Source: RGIG4608 sp051867875 (GTDB lineage Bacteria; Bacillota; Clostridia; Oscillospirales; CAG-272). From it: DNA of 64,000 nt. The DNA lies in the NCBI GenBank assembly GCA_051867875.1, contig JBJDZG010000026.1, positions 59,978 through 123,977 on the forward strand, read 5' to 3'. The notes beneath the pieces were generated by a model. The model ran no database searches. It was given only the letters and a program-made list of their open reading frames with translations, and had not been told where the DNA came from. Every line of letters starts with the position of its first letter. Position 1 is the stretch's first letter. Position numbers and translations under genes: made by a program. This document shows, in pieces, positions 1-6,944 of this stretch.

Positions 1-777
1 GAAGTCATAAGTATTGCCTTCAATGTCAAGGCTTATCTTACCGTCCTGAGGAACACGCCTTTCTGCGATATTAAGCTCGGACATAATCTTATAACGTGCG
101 AGGATAGCGGGATATATCACGGGGGAAAGCTCATCAATTTTGTTAAGCTTACCGTCGATACGGAAACGGATAAATACCGTCTTTGCGAAAGGCTCGATAT
201 GAATATCACTCGCGCCTCTGTTGATAGCATCTTTGAGAATTGAATCACAAAGCTTGATAACGGGCGCATCGATTGGAGCATCGGGATCTATATCCTCTTT
301 TGCGTTGTCGCTGTTAATGTATTCACTCATTACCTCGTCCTGCTGAATTTTATTGTTAGCATAGTCGAGGATTCTCTTCATCTGCGTAGGCGGACTGATT
401 ATGAAATTCAGCTTTTTACCGCCCTGAAGCAAGAGCTCGCGGAACTCTTCAATGCGGAAGGGATTTGAGCAAAGGACTGTGAGAACGTCGCCTCTGAGCT
501 CGAACGGAACACCTTGATATTCAAGCAAGAGGTCTCTTGGGTACTGCTTTACAAATTCAAGGTCAATCTCCGCCAACTGACAGAAGCGGTATTCATAACC
601 GAGGTAGTCGGCAAGTGCCTGATATATCTTCTCTTCCTCAATCATCTTACTCTCAACGAGTTTTATATAGATGGGAGTATCTACCGCGTCGGCTTTATCA
701 CAATACTCCAACGCAACACTTTTTTCTACAACTCCTTCGTCAATAAGAAACTGTGTAAAAAGTTTATTAAAAATCAT
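1..777 (-). CDS. pilB: PilB/GspE-type assembly ATPase, N-terminal part (cut by window edge)
   Basis: This is the first 259 residues of the hexameric cytoplasmic ATPase that drives assembly of type IV pili or type II pseudopili. Residues 1-150 form the usual N-terminal docking domain. From about residue 168 the start of the ATPase core is visible: PVIKLCDSIL, then SDIHIEP (190-196), RFRIDGK (204-210) and AERRVPQDGK (238-247), all typical of the PilB/GspE/PulE family. The Walker A and B motifs lie beyond the window, so integrity of the rest cannot be judged. The start at 777 follows an AAGGAGA ribosome site, 12 nt after the pilC stop. It is the last visible gene of the pilus operon. No PilT-like retraction ATPase is seen. 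Confidence 0.93.
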   Translation of the reverse strand, partial: MIFNKLFTQFLIDEGVVEKSVALEYCDKADAVDTPIYIKLVESKMIEEEKIYQALADYLGYEYRFCQLAEIDLEFVKQYPRDLLLEYQGVPFELRGDVLTVLCSNPFRIEEFRELLLQGGKKLNFIISPPTQMKRILDYANNKIQQDEVMSEYINSDNAKEDIDPDAPIDAPVIKLCDSILKDAINRGASDIHIEPFAKTVFIRFRIDGKLNKIDELSPVIYPAILARYKIMSELNIAERRVPQDGKISLDIEGNTYDF

Positions 778-789
778 AGCATTTTCTCC

Positions 790-1995
790 TTATACAGCGT
801 TCATCATGGACATCATGGGAACAAGAACGGAAAGAACTACGAGCATTACGACACCACCGAGCATAACGATAGCCATGGGCTCAATAGCCGCAACTGCCTT
901 AGCGATACTTGACTCAACCTGCTCGTCAAAGTATTCACTCGTAGACTCAAGAACTTCTTCGATATTACCGCTCTTCTCGCCGACGTTAATCATTTCGGTG
1001 AGCATTGAGGGGAAAAGTCCCGTTGCTTCAATAGAGGGAGCAATTCTTCTTCCACGCTTAACTTCTTCAATGGTATAGTCGAACTTTCTCGTAAACACCT
1101 CGTTACCAAGCATTCTTCTGAGATTTTCAAGGACGTCTATCATATTCATACCGCTGCTTAGCAGGATAATAAACGCTCTTGAAAAACGTGATGTGATAAG
1201 ATTCTTCTGAACCGTTGAAATAATCGGAAGGTTGAGCATCAAAACGTCCTTAACGTACTTGCCCTTTTTTGTTTTGAAAAACATTACGATTGCAAAAACA
1301 ACTATAACGGCTACGGGAAGCATGATAAAGAAATAATCTTGGACGAATTTTGAAGCGCCCATAACGATTTTCGTAATCTGCGGAACTTCGCCGCCGAGTT
1401 CATTGATAGTCGCCTCAAACTGAGGAAGAATGAAAAGACAAAGGAAAATTACGACTACGATTACCATTACGATAAGCATCGTGGGATAAACGAGTGCGGA
1501 CGATGCCTTTTTCTTAATTTTACGGTCGTTTTCATAGTAGTCAGCCATATTTGTAAGAACTCTGTCAAGAGAGCCGCTGACTTCACCGATTCCGACCATG
1601 CTTACGAAGAACTGCGGAAATACTTTAGGGTGCTTGGCAAACGCCGCAGAGAGCAGAATGCCCGACTCGACGTCGAGATATACCGCCTGTAATACGTTAC
1701 GGAAAGGCACGCTGAATTTCTGCTTATGTAAGTTATTGAGGCAGTCACTAATCGGAATACCCGCTTTAAGCATAACCGAAAACTGACGGAAGAATGTAAT
1801 TACCTCATTGAATTTAATCTTACTGCTGACCGCGAAAAATTCGTTTTCTTTTTCTTCCTTGACAACAGTATAGCTTAACATATGAATCTCGTCCTGACGG
1901 ATTTGAGCACGCAAACTGAGCTCATCAGATGCCTCTCTTAAAACCGTCTGTCGCTGACCTGACGAGTTTATAACTTTACACTTGTATAAAGGCAT
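790..1995 (-). CDS. pilC: PilC/GspF inner-membrane platform protein
   Basis: This 401-residue polytopic protein forms the membrane platform on which PilB acts and from which pilin subunits are extruded. It begins MPLYKCKV, as family members do, and has two duplicated T2SSF domains (about residues 65-190 and 270-395). Each has a helical cytoplasmic part followed by hydrophobic segments (around 165-190, 215-240 and 370-395). I chose the ATG at 1995 over an in-frame ATG 18 nt upstream because GGAAGGTGG lies just ahead of it and its A is shared with the TAA stop of pilD (TAATG), which implies translational coupling. Length is typical for the family. Confidence 0.95.
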   Translation of the reverse strand: MPLYKCKVINSSGQRQTVLREASDELSLRAQIRQDEIHMLSYTVVKEEKENEFFAVSSKIKFNEVITFFRQFSVMLKAGIPISDCLNNLHKQKFSVPFRNVLQAVYLDVESGILLSAAFAKHPKVFPQFFVSMVGIGEVSGSLDRVLTNMADYYENDRKIKKKASSALVYPTMLIVMVIVVVIFLCLFILPQFEATINELGGEVPQITKIVMGASKFVQDYFFIMLPVAVIVVFAIVMFFKTKKGKYVKDVLMLNLPIISTVQKNLITSRFSRAFIILLSSGMNMIDVLENLRRMLGNEVFTRKFDYTIEEVKRGRRIAPSIEATGLFPSMLTEMINVGEKSGNIEEVLESTSEYFDEQVESSIAKAVAAIEPMAIVMLGGVVMLVVLSVLVPMMSMMNAV

Positions 1996-2795
1996 TAAAG
2001 CACCACCTTCCAATAGAAATTCATTATTGCTTCACCGTAAATAGCCATAAAACCGATACCGAGCAAAAGGTACGGACCGAAGGCTATCTCAGCTTCTCTG
2101 TCGGACTTTGAGATTCTTATCTTGATAATCTCGATAATTGAGCCGAGGAGAGTTGAGAACATTATGGCAAGCAAGAGCGGAAATGCTCCTATAATAAGCC
2201 CGCCGATACCGACAAGATAAATATCGCCCGTACCGAGAGCATCTTTCTTCAAAATAAACTTTGCTATAAGCTTAATAGCTCCGAAGAAGCCAAAGCCAAG
2301 CAACGCACCGCCGATATGGTTCCAAATATCGCTGCCAAAAGCGAATACGCGGTATCCTGCGATAACTACTGCCAAAACTCCGTAGATAATCAGCGTAATA
2401 TCATAAATATCGTGCGTTTCGTGGTCAATTCCCGCCATAACGAGGAACAGGAACACGAGGAGCAAAACCGATATAAAAATAGGCAAATTCTCAAAAGAAT
2501 TACCGAATTGAAGATACGCACACATAAAGCCAAGTCCGCCGAATATCTCCATAAGGAGCGAAAATACTCCGATTTTCGCCTTGCAATTTCTGCACTTTCC
2601 GCCGAGTATAAGCCAAGAAATAATCGGGATATTATCGTAAGGTTTTATGGGATTCTTACAGCTTGGGCAGTAAGAATCCGGCTTTACTATTGACTGCTTT
2701 TTGGGAAAGCGGTAAGCCACAACGCCTGCAAAGCTCGCAAAAACGGCGCCGAAAATAAATGCGAAAACCGCAAGTATAATTTCAAACGGATTCAT
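1995..2795 (-). CDS. pilD: Type IV prepilin peptidase / N-methyltransferase
   Basis: This integral membrane aspartic protease cleaves the short basic leader of prepilins and methylates the new N-terminus. It has 266 residues and about eight hydrophobic segments. The N-terminal methyltransferase part carries the zinc-binding CPSC and CRNC cysteine pairs. The two catalytic aspartates are in GIDHETHDIYD and in GTGDIYLVG, the conserved GxGD motif. Its substrates are presumably the three prepilin-like proteins encoded upstream in the same operon. The gene overlaps its upstream neighbour by 14 nt and pilC by 1 nt. Confidence 0.95.
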   Translation of the reverse strand: MNPFEIILAVFAFIFGAVFASFAGVVAYRFPKKQSIVKPDSYCPSCKNPIKPYDNIPIISWLILGGKCRNCKAKIGVFSLLMEIFGGLGFMCAYLQFGNSFENLPIFISVLLLVFLFLVMAGIDHETHDIYDITLIIYGVLAVVIAGYRVFAFGSDIWNHIGGALLGFGFFGAIKLIAKFILKKDALGTGDIYLVGIGGLIIGAFPLLLAIMFSTLLGSIIEIIKIRISKSDREAEIAFGPYLLLGIGFMAIYGEAIMNFYWKVVL

Positions 2796-2976
2796 AATTA
2801 TGTACCTCCACTGTGGAATAATAGAGTCCGCTGCTTTGCAAGTCCTTGAGATTGTTTTTTGCGCGGTTCATATACCTGAGAAGCAACGGCGTTGCCGAAA
2901 CCACAGTCATAGACATTACAAAGCAAAGCAACATAACGATTATAAGGACGTAGCCCTTTTTCTTTTTATTCTTCAT
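2782..2976 (-). CDS. Small prepilin-like membrane protein
   Basis: This is a 64-residue protein with a basic start (MKNKKKKGYVL), a hydrophobic helix (about residues 9-31) and a short polar tail. The KKGYVLI context resembles the short leader and helix of PilX/GspK-like minor pilins, although the Phe/Glu of classical class III signal sequences is not present. The chosen ATG at 2976 overlaps the TGA of the upstream pseudopilin (ATGA) and has GGGGTGAG ahead of it. It overlaps pilD. It may be a minor pilin or a membrane adaptor; nothing more specific can be said. Confidence 0.7.
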   Translation of the reverse strand: MKNKKKKGYVLIIVMLLCFVMSMTVVSATPLLLRYMNRAKNNLKDLQSSGLYYSTVEVHNYESV

Positions 2977-3383
2977 TGACTCACCCCGCAATTAATGTTT
3001 TCTGCATAGGTATAATCACCTTTTTTGATAAAAATTATTATCAGCTCGTCATCAGAAGTTTCCGATGTACCTTTGCCGTCATAATCATATTTTAAGGTAT
3101 ACACTTGATTTACGGCATCGGTAACCTTAAAATCGGAATCCAAATAAATGAATTTGCCGCTTGAAACACCTTTAGTATAATTGTTATACCAATTTTCGCC
3201 GTAAGCGTCCCAATAGGCGTTGATATCGTAACAGACCATTTCAAGACGGGCGTATTCTTCCTGCCTTAAAACGACTTTTCTCATAGAGAGCACCGAAGAA
3301 AACAAAGCAAGCGAAATAATCGTGAACACCGCTATTGAAACTATAACTTCGACCAAGGTAACTCCCTTGCGAGTCTTTTTCAT
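2973..3383 (-). CDS. Type IV pilin-like pseudopilin
   Basis: This 136-residue protein has a class III signal: KKTRKG, then VTLVEVIVSIAVFTIISLAL with Glu at mature position 5, the site needed for filament packing. PilD should cleave after the Gly at position 7. The remaining globular part (residues 35-136) is acidic and has two late cysteines (the second in NCGVSQ). It is likely a minor pseudopilin of the GspI/GspJ or ComG type. A small hairpin (CTTTCGCT/AGCGAAAG, 3402-3419) lies in the 50-nt gap between it and the PilM-like gene. Confidence 0.88.
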   Translation of the reverse strand: MKKTRKGVTLVEVIVSIAVFTIISLALFSSVLSMRKVVLRQEEYARLEMVCYDINAYWDAYGENWYNNYTKGVSSGKFIYLDSDFKVTDAVNQVYTLKYDYDGKGTSETSDDELIIIFIKKGDYTYAENINCGVSQ

Positions 3384-3433
3384 AGATATGACCTCATCTT
3401 TCGCTCAGCGAAAGCTTCCTTTCTGTCAGATTA

Positions 3434-4654
3434 TCAGGGTTTCGGAACGAGTCCTTGCTCTGCAGCAAGCTCGCCGACAAGCACGAATGCACCTTCCTGA
3501 CGGAATGCAGTAGCAATTCTGTAAAGGCAGGGTGTATCGTCAAATCCCTTACGCTTCGTAAGCGCGCAAGGATAACGCGAATTGATATATTTCTCGGGAT
3601 TAGTAGCAAGATATAGCATTACTCTGTTGTTACGGATATCCATTTTTGCGTATACAGTGGAATTGATATGGAATACAGAGCAAGCATCGGTTACCTTGGA
3701 CTTCATTCCCGTATAGGAAAGCAACGCTTTTGCAATAGCGTCGTATCTCGTGCGTAAGATGCTGTTTGCATCGTTGTAACGCTTTGTAAATACGGTGCCG
3801 TCGTTGGCATAATCCTCCCAATCGACCTCAAGCTCGTCAGTCTTTTGCTGAATGGACTGAGCCATCGACGCTTCAAGCTCTGTCTTTTTCGTTTCTTCGG
3901 CAAGCTCAGCTTCTCCGAGCTTGGCAAGTCCCAAACGAAGCTCAATCGGGTCGTCGGCGCTTATGCCGTAATGCGTAATCTTTTTACGGTCAAATTCAAA
4001 TTCATGCTTTGACGCAACAAGTAAGAATTTGTTCAAGATTTCTCTGCTGTTTTCAAATTCAAAATCATAACTTGTAATCAAATTTTTATTTGATGACAAA
4101 ATCATTGTGCAGACCTTGCGTCTGATATGGAAAAATACGTAGTTGCTCGTATAATCAAGCGACTCGCAAAGATACATACCGTAGGGCTTAGCCTCTCCGA
4201 CCTCTGTACCGAGCTGTTTTGCGATTTTGAGGAAAGAGTCAACTATTGCCTTGGGCATAAAGTAGGTATTGTATGTATATCCTACTTCGCGTTTGTAGGA
4301 GTTAGAAGCCGTATAGAAATCGTCTTTATCAGGTCTTGCCTTCATTTCCTTGTTGTAAAGCATCTTTGCCTGCCAAGCGTTCTTAACGGGAAGCGGGAGA
4401 GATTTTCTGTAAACCTCTTCGCAGCGAAGAAGCAAAAGAATCGAGGGCATGTAAACGAGGTCAAGCTTTTTGAGTTCGTCTTTGATTCTGTCAACTATGG
4501 GCTCGATTTTTGTGATGACACCGTTGACCATTGAATAGTCTTCAAGGTCAATCATAATCTCTTTTGCGTCGGTATTCTTTTTTTGAGGAAAGTAGATTCT
4601 TAAATATCCCTTCCCAAAATTACAGTATTCAAATATACATTGATTTTGAGCCAT
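3434..4654 (-). CDS. PilM-like pilus assembly protein fused to an uncharacterised C-terminal domain
   Basis: This is a 406-residue cytoplasmic protein. Residues about 1-245 are compatible with a divergent PilM/GspL actin-like fold: alternating beta strands and helices, a SMVNGVITK segment and LPLPVKNAW at 86-94. This fits its place between pseudopilin genes. Residues 245-285 are a charged helical linker. Residues 290-400 (RYDAIAKALLSY, then AKMDIRNNRVMLYLA, then PCLYRI) resemble a short alpha/beta domain that I know from other clostridial proteins, where it follows a linker in the form RYSAIKNELLSYK and later LCLYLALDP. I do not know its function. GGAGG precedes the ATG. No PilN or PilO partner is visible downstream. 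Confidence 0.6.
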   Translation of the reverse strand: MAQNQCIFEYCNFGKGYLRIYFPQKKNTDAKEIMIDLEDYSMVNGVITKIEPIVDRIKDELKKLDLVYMPSILLLLRCEEVYRKSLPLPVKNAWQAKMLYNKEMKARPDKDDFYTASNSYKREVGYTYNTYFMPKAIVDSFLKIAKQLGTEVGEAKPYGMYLCESLDYTSNYVFFHIRRKVCTMILSSNKNLITSYDFEFENSREILNKFLLVASKHEFEFDRKKITHYGISADDPIELRLGLAKLGEAELAEETKKTELEASMAQSIQQKTDELEVDWEDYANDGTVFTKRYNDANSILRTRYDAIAKALLSYTGMKSKVTDACSVFHINSTVYAKMDIRNNRVMLYLATNPEKYINSRYPCALTKRKGFDDTPCLYRIATAFRQEGAFVLVGELAAEQGLVPKP

Positions 4655-4671
4655 TATTACTCAACCTCCGA

Positions 4672-5073
4672 TTATTTTTCGCCTAAAATAAACTTATAAT
4701 AAGTAGAATCTTTGAATTGCATAATGCAATAGACAAAATCGTCTTGAATTGCTATCAAAAATATGGATAAATCCGTGTCCTCAAACAGCACCTTGTCATC
4801 ATCGGGGTTATCCGTAGTACCATTGTTGTGTATGATTTTTCCGTCTTCGAGAACTATTTTGCCGACAAGATTAACTGAACCTTCATCTTTTGCGTATCCG
4901 CGAACACTGTTCTCAATGGACTGTGCAAGCATAATCTGTTCGGATTTTACGATAAGCTCTCTTGAAGAGTTAGTCATAAACACAAACAGAGTGGCGACCA
5001 TTCCGAGCACAATAGTCGTAATAGCTATGACCACTACTACCTCGATAAGCGTAAATCCACGCTTTTTAGACAT
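4672..5073 (-). CDS. Type IV pilin-like pseudopilin, first gene of the pilus operon
   Basis: This 133-residue protein has a clear prepilin leader MSKKRG followed by FTLIEVVVVIAITTIVLG, with the invariant Glu at mature position 5. The later part is acidic and cysteine-poor, consistent with a pseudopilin head domain. I prefer the ATG at 5073 to an upstream in-frame ATG at 5100 because AAAGGAG sits 8 nt before it and the leader then has the normal length. It lies about 125 nt downstream of the operon promoter, and its ORF stops 17 nt before the PilM-like gene. Confidence 0.9.
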   Translation of the reverse strand: MSKKRGFTLIEVVVVIAITTIVLGMVATLFVFMTNSSRELIVKSEQIMLAQSIENSVRGYAKDEGSVNLVGKIVLEDGKIIHNNGTTDNPDDDKVLFEDTDLSIFLIAIQDDFVYCIMQFKDSTYYKFILGEK

Positions 5074-5105
5074 AGACTTTTCTCCTTTCGCAGGATTCAT
5101 AAATG

Positions 5106-5142
5106 ATGGCGAGGAGATGAGGGTGTCATCACCTCGCCGTGA
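5106..5142 (-). repeat. Inverted repeat in the leader of the pilus operon
   Basis: GGCGAGG and CCTCGCC (with ATGA/TCAT next to them) form a stem of about 12 bp around a short loop in the leader between the promoter and the first pseudopilin. On the transcribed (minus) strand no T-run follows, so it does not look like an intrinsic terminator. It could stabilise the transcript or be a protein-binding site. Confidence 0.6.
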
Positions 5143-5204
5143 TTTTTGAAATTATTGATTTGTGATTGTCATTTTTTACAGTCTGTATGACCTTCGACTT
5201 TGCC

Positions 5205-5233
5205 ATTATACCACTTTACGCTCAATTTGTCAA
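5205..5233 (-). promoter_or_regulatory. Consensus sigma-A promoter of the pilus operon
   Basis: Read on the minus strand, TTGACA (5233-5228) and TATAAT (5210-5205) are separated by exactly 17 nt, a perfect match to the housekeeping consensus. Transcription should start near 5198, giving a leader of about 125 nt. Confidence 0.85.
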
Positions 5234-5455
5234 CCCTTTTTGATTTTTTTATACTGCGGGTGTTTGCCAAGATTAACAAAAATCAGCAATTTTCAACATA
5301 TATTTACATTTTATACCAATATAGCTGTCAAAACAGGCTATATTGCTTGATTTTTCAACTGCTTCGTTTTTCTTTGTGAAAAATGACGAATTTTTTCTTT
5401 TTGGAGCAAAAGTATGCGTGTGATATTCCCCGCTTTTCATGGCAGAACGGTCTTT
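5234..5455. other. Intergenic stretch upstream of the pilus operon
   Basis: This AT-rich gap lies between the pilus promoter and the end of the acylase gene. The only structure I see is an inverted repeat AATATAGC/GCTATATT (5318-5325 and 5337-5344) with an 11-nt spacer. I see no convincing terminator for the acylase gene and no small ORF worth calling. Confidence 0.5.
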
Positions 5456-6430
5456 TCAGTTAATATAATTTATATTTTGTGCATATTTCACTTCAAAAAA
5501 TACGAGATTTTCGCCGTCCATGTCCTCATTGTGCATATTGACTGCACATATCTGGCTGTTTTCATAGGTTCTGTAATAATATATTCCCTTTTCTGTATTG
5601 CAACAACTCGTATATTGCGTTTTTTCATACTTGTCGCCGACCTTCATAGCGCCTTCGGGGCACTCAACCGAGCCGAGAATGTGGAACATCTGTCCGACAC
5701 TGTCCTCCTCGCTCTCGGGCTTCACCGCATTGAGCTTCATAAATGCCGCGCGCACGAACCTTGAAGACGAGGACATATCGCCGGGCATACCGATAGCGCC
5801 CATTCCTTTGCAATAGATATTGAAGTCAACCTTATCGGAAAATCTGTTTACGGGCTCCTCATTTGTAAGATTGATGTAATTATTCAAATACATCATCTGA
5901 TAATTGAACGGCGGGTTATTCGTAAGAACTCCGACGGGATTTTCAAATATCCTCATTCCCTCTTGCATAAATTCCACGGTAATACATCTCTCGCCGTCGG
6001 AAATCATCCAATGAAGCTGGGCGTTTTGAAGTCCCGGCATAAACGTAATATCAATAAGGTTTATATTTTCAAGCTCGCGCTCACACTCTCCGACCGTTTT
6101 ACATCTTCCGAGCAGGTACGGGATAAGCTCAAAGGGTGCAAGATTCGTTTTTCCCTCGACCGTTTCTTTTGCAAAATACGCATTTCCCACGAAATTAAGT
6201 CCCGCGATACTCAGACCGCACTCGTTAGTAGCATCGTAATAGAGCGGGTAATCCTGCATAACGGTAGCCATTCCTATCATGGCGTATCCCGCTCTCTCGC
6301 TCTCCCTCTCTCTATATTTGAACACGTAATTTCTCGGCGTTACGGTAACGCTTTCGTTATATCTTATTTCGAGGTCAAGATTTCTGCCGAAATAATGGCT
6401 TTTTGATTTGAAATCAACTGCTGTACACAT
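5456..6430 (-). CDS. Choloylglycine hydrolase-family (Ntn) amidohydrolase, bile-salt-hydrolase-like
   Basis: This is a 324-residue N-terminal-nucleophile hydrolase of the family that contains bile salt hydrolase and penicillin V acylase, which hydrolyse amide bonds. After Met removal Cys2 (MCTAVDF) is the nucleophile. The other expected active-site residues are present: Arg16 and Asp19 in YFGRNLDLE, Asn79 in AGLNF, Asn in TNNPPF and Arg in SSSSRFVRAAF. There is no signal peptide, so it acts in the cytoplasm. The start at 6430 is required to expose Cys2 and has AAGGAAG ahead of it; a longer upstream ORF is spurious. Bile salts, N-acyl amino acids or other amides are all possible substrates. 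It stands alone, with terminators on its upstream side. Confidence 0.88.
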   Translation of the reverse strand: MCTAVDFKSKSHYFGRNLDLEIRYNESVTVTPRNYVFKYRERESERAGYAMIGMATVMQDYPLYYDATNECGLSIAGLNFVGNAYFAKETVEGKTNLAPFELIPYLLGRCKTVGECERELENINLIDITFMPGLQNAQLHWMISDGERCITVEFMQEGMRIFENPVGVLTNNPPFNYQMMYLNNYINLTNEEPVNRFSDKVDFNIYCKGMGAIGMPGDMSSSSRFVRAAFMKLNAVKPESEEDSVGQMFHILGSVECPEGAMKVGDKYEKTQYTSCCNTEKGIYYYRTYENSQICAVNMHNEDMDGENLVFFEVKYAQNINYIN

Positions 6431-6491
6431 ATTTTTTACTTCCTTTTTATAGTATTTAATTTTATTGTGTTCCTTTTTACTTAATCGATAC

Positions 6492-6521
6492 AAAAGCGGT
6501 GAACAAATGTCCACCGCTTTT
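6492..6521 (-). terminator. Intrinsic terminator after the ABC transporter/zinc-ribbon pair
   Basis: AAAAGCGGTG and CACCGCTTTT form a 10-bp stem with a 10-nt loop directly after the zinc-ribbon gene. The A/T flanks would let it work in both directions. Confidence 0.75.
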
Positions 6522-6523
6522 CT

Positions 6524-6931
6524 TCAAGTCTTTTTGTCAAATTTGTGTTGACATTTTACGCAAGTAATCGTTATCTTGCCTCTGCCCTTAGGGACTCTGA
6601 GCCAAGTTTTGCATTTCGGACAGCGGTAAAATTTATGCGTTTTTCTCTGCGCGTATCTTGTTTTTGCCATATTTACGGCACCGAGATATTTTTTGTTTTC
6701 CTGTACTCTCTTATACACGTTCTTTGAGAGAATCCTGAAATAACCATATCCCATCAGAAGCAATACCAAAATGTAGAGTATACTTTTTACAATTCCGCGC
6801 GGACAAAATCCGCAAATAAGCAATACAATTACCGATGCAATAATACTTACCTTTGCCAGGTCGTCAAATCCGTTTCTGCCGTACATAAACGTTCTGATTT
6901 TCATACCGAGCTTTGATATAAAATTTCTCAT
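6524..6931 (-). CDS. Membrane protein with C-terminal zinc ribbon
   Basis: This 135-residue protein has two hydrophobic segments (about residues 28-42 and 48-68) and a C-terminal zinc ribbon made of CPKC (near 104-107) and CVKC (near 122-125) in a basic context. Proteins of this design are common in clostridia, but I do not recognise a tested function. The start at 6931 follows GAGTGAG and overlaps the end of the ABC transporter gene, so the two genes are co-transcribed and may be coupled. Confidence 0.75.
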   Translation of the reverse strand: MRNFISKLGMKIRTFMYGRNGFDDLAKVSIIASVIVLLICGFCPRGIVKSILYILVLLLMGYGYFRILSKNVYKRVQENKKYLGAVNMAKTRYAQRKTHKFYRCPKCKTWLRVPKGRGKITITCVKCQHKFDKKT

Positions 6932-6944
6932 TTTTCTCACTCTC

